The notes below the pieces were generated by a model. It made no database searches and had not been told where the DNA came from. It worked only from the letters and a program-made list of their open reading frames with translations. This document shows, in pieces, positions 36,101 to 48,100 of a stretch of DNA of 64,000 nucleotides; position 1 is the first letter of the stretch; every line of letters starts with the position of its first letter. Source of the DNA: Liolophura sinensis (taxonomy: Eukaryota; Mollusca; Polyplacophora; Chitonida; Chitonidae). Where the stretch lies: the NCBI RefSeq assembly GCF_032854445.1, contig NC_088300.1, positions 70,468,984 through 70,532,983 on the forward strand, read 5' to 3'. The position numbers and the translations under genes were made by a program.

Positions 36101-39100
36101 TTTTATTTTGTTCAGCGCATAGATCCCACAGTGAGGGTTTCTGTACTATATTATATACATATCTTCAGGTTCTCAGGCATTTTTTTTAAGATTTAATTAC
36201 AACATAGTAATTCACTATTTAAAGTGACCTTACATTAAAATAAATCTTTATATACCTCTGTGTATGTTGGTAATAATTACCTCAAAATGAAATAACACAA
36301 AGATAGTGCACACTGGACGACAAAACATAGCGCTAAATTGTTCAGCCATGTGTCAAAGGCTTGTTAAGCTAGAGATTTCTCATCACATCCTGTCCCCATG
36401 TTATATAAGGTATGTGTCTGCATTGTCATTGCTGTAGTATTTGTGATAATTGTAATGACAGTAACAGTGTGTTTTCAGGTATTACCTGAGGGAGGAAGAG
36501 TTGGCGTGGACCCCTTTCTACTCTCAACAGGTAAACAAAATCCCATCATATAACTTATCTAAAAACCTTTTGTCTCTGGCAGTATGTGGGAAGTTCTGTC
36601 AGCAACCCTGGCCGTGATTTTCTCCTGAGGTATGCCTGGTTTTCTCCAACATTAATGCTGGATGCCGTTGTAGATGTGAAATTTTCTTGAATACGGCATA
36701 AAACAGCAATGAAGTAAATAGATAAATTACAAAAAACTTCTTAGCAGAGACTTGCACAAGGAAAATTCTTCTTAAATGTCTTATTCAAAATACCTTAACT
36801 ATATGAACAAAATATTATTGACTTATCTTAATTTAACTGTGAGAGGGATTCAAAATGTCTGCTTGTTATTTGTATTCTCCCTATGTGTGGTACCATATTT
36901 TTCTACATATTGCAGTTTATATGTTGTTTTGATCCATTAGTTTTCGCTTCAGTAATCGAGAAGAGTTCGCTTTATTTTGACTGAAATAAGGTGATGGTAA
37001 CATTTAGCATTTGTTCACTCAGTGAAGTTATTCCACTATGCAGTGATATGGTCCTTCAGGAGAATTTGAATCCCTTCACAGAAACCTGGAAGCCATTGTC
37101 GAAGCAGCTGCGGTTAGCTGGCCACAGCTTAGTTCCTGTGGGTCAGAACCTGGTGGATTTGGTGTGGATAGACCGTCCTCCTCCCCCCAACAACAACCTC
37201 ATTGTCTTGTCTGATAAATATACAGGTAATGTGTGCTATTAATATTTGTACACTTTAATAGTTCAGCCAGGTGTATGGCTAGGTCACATGAGTGTTGGGT
37301 TCAGTCCCATTCTATGACAGCCAAGTGTGATGATCTGGGGACTAGCTTTGTTTCCTCAACCCAGAAATCTAACAGTTACTGTTTGTAATCTGTGTTGTAA
37401 TAAGTGTTGTAATCTTGAGTACATCAGTCTAATGAGTTAAGCTTGGGCATGTATATGTACTTGTATACAATTGGACAGGTAAGGTAAAATTGGGCACTGG
37501 TTTTTGCACACGTTGATCAGACACAGATGTGATTGTGTTTATTTTGTGACATTTTCTGACATAAAGCAAACTTACACATTTCCTCAGGTAAATCATGGCA
37601 GAACAAAGTGAAAGCTGTCCGAGACAAAATGAAGGAGAAGAAAGCTGAGTACCTGATAGTGACGGCACTGGATGAGATTGCGTGTAAGTACTGAAAACCT
37701 CCATCTTCCTTCTGTGCTTACGTCATGTCGTAAGGTGTAAATTCTTATCCTTTTGGATGGTCCAGGGGCAGTGAAATTTGTATGTGAGAGTCCATGATCT
37801 GAATCTGTATGTCCAACTGGAGAGAAAGAATGCAGCCATGCATTAGAGATGATGACTATTAGTGGGTAATGATGGCTGCTAGTGGGGGAATGATGACTGT
37901 TAGTAGGGGAATGATGACTGTTAGTGGGGAATGATGGCTTAGTGGGGAATGATGACTGTTAGTGGGGAATGATGGCTTAGTGGGGAATGATGACGAATGA
38001 TGACTTAGTGGGGAATGATGAATATTAGTGGGGAATGATGACTTAGTGAGGATGACTTAGTGGGGAATGATGACTGTTAGTTGGGAATAAATGTTACATG
38101 TATTTGTAAAATTTAACTACACTGGTGCAGAAAGTCATAAATATATAAGATTTTCAGTAGCTTAATTTCACTGGTGACAATGCCTAAAGAGCTGGGCTGT
38201 TGCAGCTACCAGGCCCTTGACCAATAAGGTCACATGTTAAAATCCAGCTCTCACAGTTTTATCTGCGGCTTGTAATAAGTTAAGAGGTTTGTCAGATACC
38301 TAGCGATGGTCGATGGTTTACTCCGAACACATCAGTTTCCTGTGCCTATAAACCTGATTTGTTATTTCAGTACAAAATTCACAACATCAAACACCAGTCA
38401 GCAAGCAATGAGCCAGAATGTTCTCCTGACAAGACTCCCAAACAAGTTGAGAATTAGCAATGTGGTTTACATCTTGGTTTCAATCCATAAGTTTCCCCAA
38501 GTTCATCTTTTCCGGGTAATGCGGTGTATGCCCAACTCAAATTGAAGATGGCAGTTTGCCAGGTTTGCCTTGCAGCAGGTACATTGTGAGGTTGTTATCG
38601 GTATTTACAAATAACTAGGTGGTTTGAAGTCGGAATCACTGTAGGACTTTGGGAAACATGTTTTTGTAACATGCTGATTGAGGATAGCACAGTCGAAAAG
38701 ATCTGGCCCCAGGATCATGAAGCTATCTTAGACTTAAGTCATAATTTCAAATCACTTTAGAATTGTTGTTTCTTGTATTACAGGTCAAAATTTTTGCTTT
38801 AAAACCTAAATTCCGGGTAAGTTATTGTACAACAAATTTCAGCTAAAACAACAAAAGGGAACATACCGAATTTATTGATTGCAGTTTTAATGTAAGTTTA
38901 AGATCGCTTCGTGATCCCGGGGCCTGAGTTCTAGCTTAGAGGGTGGAAGAGTGCAGATCTGTATTCCTTTCAGATAAGCTGGAAAGAATGAAACAGATCT
39001 CGCATCCACATGACATCATACCATTAGTACTGTGTTCTCTGTTTGTAGGGCTCTTCAACCTGAGAGGCTCAGACATTGAGTACAATCCGGTATTCTTCTC

Positions 39101-42100
39101 CTATGCAGTGGTCACAATGACATCAGTGAAGTATTTATGTTTCTGACAAACTCATTTTCTTACATGGTTGGACCAATTTTGTTCTGTATGATAATTCACG
39201 TACACGAGTTGAATCGCGAGATATTTTGATTGCGAGTTAAACTGAATTCCAAATCCCATTATTTTATCAACACAAGGCTGTACTTCTAAAATATAACAAA
39301 ACTGTTATTTGGCAACAAACTGTTGCGAGAACCCCCTGCGAATACATTTAATGATATATACATCCTGATCCATGGTAACCTGAAATTTTCTGGCGTCCAC
39401 ATGCTGCTGTTCTGGTTGACGTTTAAGATTAAGGGGAATACTGGTCTGGCGGGGGTCAGTGTTCTCTGACATGGTGGCTGTCATATGGATGTACTGGTCT
39501 GGCTGTGGTCAGTGTCCTCTGACATGGTGGCTGTCGTGTGCATGTACTGGTCTGGCCGTAGTCAGTGTCCTCTGACATGGTGGCTGTCATATGGATGTAC
39601 AGGTCTGGCTGTGGTCAGTGTCCTCTGACATGGAGGCTGTCATATGGATGTACTGGTCTGGCTGTGGTCAGTGTCCTCTGACATGGTGGCTGTCGTGTGC
39701 ATGTACTGGTCTGGCCGTAGTCAGTGTCCTCTGACATGGTGGCTGTCATATGGATGTACAGGTCTGGCTGTGGTCAGTGTCCTCTGACATGGTGGCTGTC
39801 GTGTGCATGTACTGGCCTGGCCGTATTCAGTGTCCTCTGACATGGTGGCTGTCATGTGCATGTACTGGTCTGGTTGTAGTCAGTGTCCTCTGACATGGTG
39901 GCTGTCATGTGCATGTACTGGCCTGGCCGCAGTCAGTGTCCTCTGACATGGTGGCTGTCATGTGCATGTACTGGCCTGGCCGCAGTCAGTGTCCTCTGAC
40001 ATGGTGGCTGTCATGTATGTACTGGCCTGGGCGCAGTCAGTGTTCTCTGACATGGTGGCTGTCATACGCATGTACTGGTCTGGCTGTAGTCAGTGTCCTT
40101 TGACATGGTGGCTGTTATGTGCATATACTGGTCTGGCCGCAGTCAGTGTCCTCTGACATGGTGGCTGTCATGTGCATGTACTGGTCTGGTTGTAGTCAGT
40201 GTCCTCTGACATGGTGGCTGTCGTGCCTGATGTCATTGGCATTGACAGCATTGTTAGTGTGACCCGAGTCATGGGAATAGTCCTCTTGACAGGGAGACAT
40301 TGTTGTGATCATAATGTTTAAAGTCATGGTAAGTCCAAGAAATTAGTACACTTCTGAAATAAATGTAGTATTTTGTGCCTGTTATGAAAATGAATGAAAA
40401 TAGATCAACAAATTATAGGAGATGGCACAGGGTTAGTTTTTTTTAAAACGGTTGTGTCTATGTTTAGTTTGTTTATAGATGAAGTGAAGCTTGACAAGCA
40501 AGTGATGAATCACCTCCAGCTGAATGGATCAAGGGGGACAACTGGGGATGACATCACAATCACTGTACATCCTTATGGAGACATCAGAAAGTTTGTAGAG
40601 AGCTTTCAGGATGAAGGCAATGGGAAAACCTGGGTAATACATGTGTTGCATGTATTCTTCTGGCTCTGTAATTTTATAAGTCTTGGTTCCATTCAGCAAT
40701 GTTTGTCCGTCACATAGAGAATATAGAAGTGGTAATGAATCAGATATGTGTGTAGGTTGCTCAACTTTAACGATAAGTGTAGAGAATGAGTGATATTGGC
40801 TTTGATTATGACAATAATTTAATATCGCACATGTGAGCCAAGTCTTATTTTAACAATGTAAATGGTGCTTTTTTTCATAATACTTTGCGAAATTTTGTGT
40901 TACTTCTAGGTACTTCAGTGTGAATATTAAATGCTAATATTTATTCCTTCTATTTACAGATAAGCACAAAGTCCAGTTTTACATTAGCTGACCTTATTCC
41001 TAAGGTATTTTATGGATTATATAGTTATTTACGTATTTAATTTTCCACGTTATTTACTTGTTATGGAATTTGCTACAGTCTTGTCTGAGTCGTTTGTTTG
41101 ATGAAGAGTACTTGTCTTCTACCAGTACAGTGTGCAAGTCTGTGTATCACAAGTGTGAAAGTTTGTCCCTAACTTGCCAAAGGTCTGTGGTTTTACAGCT
41201 GGCACCCATAAAACTGCCCACGGTTTAAGTAAATTATTCTTGAGTATTATGTTAATCAACAATCTTTCATTCAGTGCGGTTGTTTTGGGAGATCATCATT
41301 TTAAGTACATTGTACCTGTTGCAGGAGAAGAGAGTGACCTTGCCATGTCCCATATCCCTGATGAAGGCAGTCAAGAACAGAGTGGAAATAGATGGAATGA
41401 AACAGGCTCATGTAAGTTCAGAGTTGAAACACTTAATTGATATATGTTTCTCTTAAGTTTCATTTGGATGAAAACTCGTAAAAATTTCGCTGCAGGGCTG
41501 TGTTTCACAAGGCTTTTTTTTTTTACTGTGTGTTAGTTAATATTTCTTTGGGGGTGGGGGGGGGGAGGGAGAAGAACAGCCTGTGTGGCCTAGTGGTTAG
41601 CTTGGCAGTGCAACACAATAACTCAGGAAACTCTTACCAATACAATCAAGTCCAGTTCAGACTTTCTCTCTGACACTAAATTGCCACACCTCAAAAATAT
41701 TTGTACCGGCCCGGATAGCACAGTTGGTAGAGCGTCCGCTTCGGGACTGGTAGATCCAGGATCAATCCTTGGTCGAGTCACACCTAAGACTTTAAAAGAG
41801 GAAGTTGTAACTTCCTCGCTTGGTGTTCAGCATGAAGGGGATAGTGCAACGACTGGTTGACCCGTATCAGTATAATGGCTCGGGCGGGGCGGCTTACTTG
41901 CCTTCGGTAAGTCGTCTCAGTGATGCAGCACTAAATAAAAGAGCGGTGGAAATCCGTCCTGCAACAAGGAGGCACATTACACGTGCATGCACCCTAATGA
42001 TTCCTTCGTCGTCATATGACTGAAAAATTGTTGAGTACGGCGTTAAACCCCAAGCACTCACTCACTCACTCAAAAATATTTGTTTGATTTTCTTTTTAAC

Positions 42101-45100
42101 AGATCAAAGATGCAGTGACACTGTGTGAATACTTCTCATGGCTGGAGAAAATGGTAAAGATTTAATTACCTGCATTTTTAAGGTACTGTTATCTATTGCC
42201 TGGGTTTAAGTTAACGATTATGATTATATCAATATGATGCAATTTTAATATGATAGTATGTTGTTACATGTCTAATGATGACTGCCTGATTTTGCCCAGG
42301 TACCAAAAGGTAATGTCACAGAAGTTTCTGCCGCTAACAAACTGGAGGCTATCAAGCGGTGAGTGTTGAGAGGACAACTTCCAGTTCTGCTAATATTTTC
42401 GTAGATCACATAGAAATGCTGCACAGAGACAACCTTTGACAGCTGTAAGATTTTAGACTTGGAACTGGGACTGTTTTGTGTTAGAAATCCCTGACCTTAC
42501 CGACCACAACTTTGAGATAACTCTGTTCCAGAGGTGGATAGTAGAATCCACATGCTCAGCTCATGGTATTTTCTATAAATTATGTTGACTGCAGCCTTAA
42601 GATGTTTTTGAGGTACCTGACATTGAAGGGTAAATGGTTTATGCCAGGCACCCTGATTTTGCATGCCCATAAACCTAACCGCTATCATAGAAGTGAAAAG
42701 TTCTGAGGACACTGTTAACACCAGTCAAATAAATAAATGAATTCTTTATAAATGAAAAATTTCTAAAAAATCATTAACTGACCACCACTGTGTGTATCAG
42801 TATGAAATAATTTTATTTTGCTGTGTGTCAGTGACATTGTCAGGTACTTAACAAGGTGTCCTATAATCTGCTTTGTCACACTGACCTCTACACCTGAGTA
42901 TTCCACATCTCAGATTAATATTCTGGAGTAAGCCATCATAGTCTCATATCTCAGAGGTTGTAACCCATATATGCAGTACCTTATTGTAATGTCACTTCAT
43001 CAAAATCTCAAAATCTAAATGCCCCCCCCCCTCCCCCCGCCGCACAAGTTGGGGTGGCCTAGTGGTTAGCGTACTAACTTAGTACAATAACCAAGCATCC
43101 TCTCATCAATGTGGCTGCTATGAGTTCAAGTCCAGCCCACGCTGGCTTTTCCTGTGGTCATACGTGGGAAGGTAACCTGCGGATGGTCATGGCTTTTCCA
43201 TTTCCCAGTTTCCCCCACCTTAGCGATGGCCGCCGTCATATCAGTGAAATATTCTTGAACACGGTATTAAGCAACAATCCATTATAAATCAAATAAATAT
43301 ATCACATAAGTTACATCAGTAAAGGAAAGCAGGAAAGTTGTGTGTTACTTGGATATGTGTCTGTTTTTCAGGGGTCAGGAAGATTTTGTCAGTCTAAGTT
43401 TCTCTACCATATCCAGTGTGGGTTCAAATGGTGCTGTCATCCACTACAAGTAAGTGTCACTAGTCAGGATTCTACCTTAGCAGTGTGGCTTGAAACAGAA
43501 TATTGTAACAAAGATGTCTTTTAATAGAAGAGCTCTGAATATTTGCAGTGGACTTTTGAAATTAAGTTCATATGTTGGTCTGTGCTATGAATGTGTGATG
43601 TACCTCGGTAACCTGGTAGGTGACATTTTGTTTACGCTGGTCACTCCCATTGTCTGACTGTTGTGGTACTGTATAGTGGAAAATTCCCGAGTATGGCCAT
43701 AGACAACAGCACCAGCAACCAAATAAATGATAAATAAATATACAGATTGAAGATGTTTTCATTGTACGTGTAGCTAGTTCATTGAAAAACAAAAAAGCTG
43801 TATTGCTGGAAGTGACAAAAAATATTGCACCTCACAGACCCACTGAAGAGACTGACAGAACATTAAGTACAGAGGAGATCTACCTGTGTGATTCAGGGGC
43901 TCAGTACAAGTAAGTGAAAACTACAACTTCGAAGAGGAGAATGATAGTGATGGTGGCGATAATGGCACAGTGGAATTTTCGCTACAAGTTATGCTTGTAC
44001 TTTGTTCATTGATCTCATTGGTTGTCTTCCTGATTTCCTGAATTTTGCTAACACTGTCATGATAGCTACATGTGTGTTTTTTTTTTGGTGGTAAAATTTC
44101 GATGGATCAGTTTAAAAGAAATGTACATAATAAGTTCTTGTAGCAACTTTTCAGAGAGGATTTTTCAGAAAATAATGGCACATTAAACAGAATAAAAAAT
44201 TTTGTTACATTTTTTGTAAGCTAGGCCTCTCGTGTGTCTGAACTATGTTTTAAGCTGTAACAGATACTTTGTGATGATGTATTACCCTGTTTCTTCTAAT
44301 TTTTGGGACACCTGGTCTGCTCATTTTAGCCAAAGTATATGTAATTAAAGCACGAATATTGAATTTCTTTTTTCTCACATGGTTAGACCATCTAACAAAC
44401 AACATACATGTATCTTTACTTTTCCAAAAGGCTGGTTAACAAATGTAATATTTTATTTTCAACACTTCTAATATCTGTTCCAAATTTTAGAAGAATTCAG
44501 GTATCTAGCCAGTTCTATTTTACAGAGATGGTACAACTGATGTCACAAGGACCATGCACTTTGGCACACCATCTGGCTTTGAAAAGGTGGGGTAAAATGT
44601 GTCTTAAGACTCATTAGATTGAATTGTTGGATAAAGCAGTCATTTTTTTTTTTTCACTTTTAAATTCTGTTACAGTTTTGCACCTTCATGCATAATACAT
44701 GGGGATATGTTTTGTATCATTTATTTGGAGAAGGGTAGGGGCTTGAACTATCTGGCCCTGGACCAATGAAGTTACACCTTCCAATTCAGCCATAACTGTT
44801 TTAGTAGCGGTTTTAAGTCCCGAAGCTGGTCAAATGCTTCGAGAAAGTCTGGTTTACCCCATTTTTTTCCACCCATAAATCTGACTGCCATCATATAAGC
44901 GAAATATTTTTGAGCATGGTGAAAAATAAATATATGAATAGATATATTATTTATTTATTGAAAAAACTGGTTCATTTGTGTGTAATATTACAAAAAAAAA
45001 ACCCTCAGTTGAGATATTTCTGGTTTGTTCTAGGAAGCTTTTACTCGAGTTGCAAAAGGCCACATTAACCTGTGTTCAGCAATATTCCCATGTGGTGTAA

Positions 45101-48100
45101 AAGGTAAGATTGGGTGAAGTGTGTCAGTGATTATGCATCATACATCTGTGGTTTTAAAGAACAGCAGAACTTGAGACATGCTTATGTTACATCCTGTGCA
45201 GGTTATCAGGTAGCCTACTGCTTGACAGTCAGTGGTTAGTCCAGTCACTGTGAGTAGAAGCCCAGCTCATGTTGACCTCATGTGCGATTGTATGTGGGAC
45301 ATTCTACCAGCAGCCTGCAGAGGATCATGGGTTTATCCTGGGCTGTTCCCGGTTTCCTCTACCATACTGCTGGCTGCCGTTGTACAAGGGAAACATTCTT
45401 GAGTAAGACTTAAAACATCAATCAAATGATTAATAATCAATGATTTCCGCTAAACGGTTTCCATTCATTCACACATATAATGTCCTCCATGTTACATACA
45501 TGAAATATTTGTTATTAAATATCAACCAGACAGATACATTGTTGCATGAAGAAATGCTTATACTTCATCCTTTATCCTTTGAACTGGTAACATTGTAGGT
45601 CACATGCTGGATACCTTGGCTCGCACAGCCCTGTGGGATGTGGGTCTGGACTACATGCATGGTACAGGGCATGGGGTCGGAGCCTTCCTTAATGTCCATG
45701 AAGGTCAGATTCTCCTCTCTTCTTTTTTTTTGAGAGTAGGGGGAGAGTCGGATTGGCACAAAACATGAAATTATTCCATTCAGTGGTGAAGTACAGAAGA
45801 AACAATCCTACTGTTGTTGACATGAAAACCTAGATTTGTGCATGAGCACATTAAACATTTGAATGTACATGGGTGTACACATAGTTGATTCTTGTGTAAG
45901 ATATATGGATGGACGTCTACAAGTTGATGTGATTTGTCAGCTATGAATATTTTTCAATCTTTTTGTGCTTTTGTAAATCAACAAGTAATGTGCAGTTCAA
46001 TGTTCAGTCTGGATAAAGTAGATGTAATGTTGGAAATGGCTACTGGCTGAGAGGCTTTACTTTCAGGTTGAAGGAATACATCAAATTCTTGAATAAGCCG
46101 CAGTTTTATGTGGACAGAAAAAAAAAGCATTTTCTGTGTTGTCTAACCTACCACAGCAAGATTGTGACCTCGTGGTTCTGAAAGGTTCTCAGCATTGTGG
46201 AACTGCTCAAAAAATTGCTAAATTCGACCATTACCATTTGGCAGCTGCTTATTATGTGTGGCAATTGTATGCTGGTGCAGTAGTATTGCAAGGCTTAAAA
46301 CTGTGGTATTGTATGAGAACCTCTTGGTGTAGTACTGTACCACACAAAAATAAGTGTAAGCTGTGTTGATTTGTTAAATTATTTAAAGATGTGTGATTTG
46401 ATCAAGGAAAAGTTCAGGGAAATCGATTTCATATTCAAAAATATATTTTTTTTGCTCATGTCAGGTCCGTGTGGGATCTCTCCTCGTGTGAGCCTGGCTG
46501 ATGTCTCCCTCCAGGAAGGCATGATTCTCTCTGACGGTACATTTTCTTGTGGCTCTGACTGGTTTACTGTGAGGCAGGAAGTAGTTCACCAGTTTGTGAC
46601 TTACATGTACATTGGTTTAAGTTCTCACGACCAGATTGTCATAACAAAACCCTAACGTTACACAGCAGCAGTTTTGAATAGACTGCAAAATCGAGATACA
46701 TGTAGGACATATGGGTACAGAAACACCTCATGTCATATTTTCCCAAGAAAGTTTGATTCACCCTGTGTCTGATGGCATCTGGTCATGTTTTCAAATGCCA
46801 GCAGTATGCAAAACCTTTAAAACTTTACATTGTGTGTCTTTAGAAGCTACTTTACAATCTTTCATGAAACAAATGTTAAACTTAGTTTAGAATATGGTTG
46901 GAAAACCAAATGTCATTTACCCCAACCTTAGACCTGACGGCTGACACACAAAAAGTAAAATATTTTAAAGGACAGAAGTAAGCAGTTGTCTGATAAGTAA
47001 ACACTTCGCACCTTGAATGTCACCACTTTCTCCATGTCAGCATCAATGTACTTACCGGTACTTGCTAAAAGGATGAAGATGGAGTTCAGACACAGTTCTT
47101 CTGCTGACAATATTTATTGCATTCTGAGTCCAGTTTTCATTTGAATAGAGAGTGTGATGTTTATTAATTTTGGTAGGTTCAAAAATTATCAGATTAAGTT
47201 TATTCATTAATGTTATGTTAGCATTGTTATTTTGAAATAAGAGTCTGCAAGTGGAAGACCTTTGGTTGTTTAATTTGTTTGAATCGTGGATTTCTCCTGA
47301 TTTTGGACAGAACCTGGCTATTACGAGGATGGTCAGTTTGGTGTAAGGATAGAAAACTTGATGTTGGTGGTCAAAGCAAAAACAGAGGTAAAGTAGCATT
47401 GCTAGTGTTTTAGTCTCTTTTGTCATGTACACTGTCTATATGATCTGAATACTGTAATATAAGTCTAATGTGTTGATATAATTTTTTTTATTGTATGAAA
47501 AGGTTTAATGTTGTAAGGGTCATATTAAAAACTTAACAGAATATGTAATTTTATCCCTCGTTTATTTTCTTTCTGTTTTTTTGTTCAAAGCATAATTTCA
47601 AGAACAAAGGCTTTCTGACCTTTGAACCCATTACATTGGTGCCCTTACAGACCAAGATGTTAGCCCCTTCATTGCTGACAGAAAAAGAGGTCAGTCAGTT
47701 AGTGACAAACTATTCAAGAAACTTCACAATTAATATTAATGTTGGTCATTCCTCACTCGCTACTCAGCATAGTTAAGTCACAGAAATATGCTGACCGCAG
47801 TGTTAGTTATTCCTTGCCTTTCTCTCACCAAGTCACTCAAAAAACTTCAAGTCAAGCAAATCTTAATAATTGATCACAACCAACTGTGATCTTGGTATTT
47901 CCTGACATTGCACTGTGCAGAGTCAAGCCCAGGAACTTGACAGCCTTTATATTCTTGCTAATTCCTCTCTGGACAGTTAGAATAAGAAAGGTCAAACTGG
48001 GCTCATATTCAGATCAGTTTGCTAAGACCGGGTATGTTGACCTTTGTGGTGCACTTGGCATGGTATTTCAGTTTGGAAGATCTAAATATATTGAGACTTA

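Noticed and set aside
36991-37081. In-frame extension upstream of XPNPEP1 exon 6
   Set aside because: The phase with exon 5 and the family alignment both fit the acceptor at 37080-37081 (CTTCACAG); the upstream AGs are out of phase or lack a pyrimidine tract.
39440-40235. CRISPR-like regular repeat arrays (also at 10080, 48105 and 52985)
   Set aside because: The repeats are head to tail with no unique spacers of constant length, in an animal genome; they are minisatellites.
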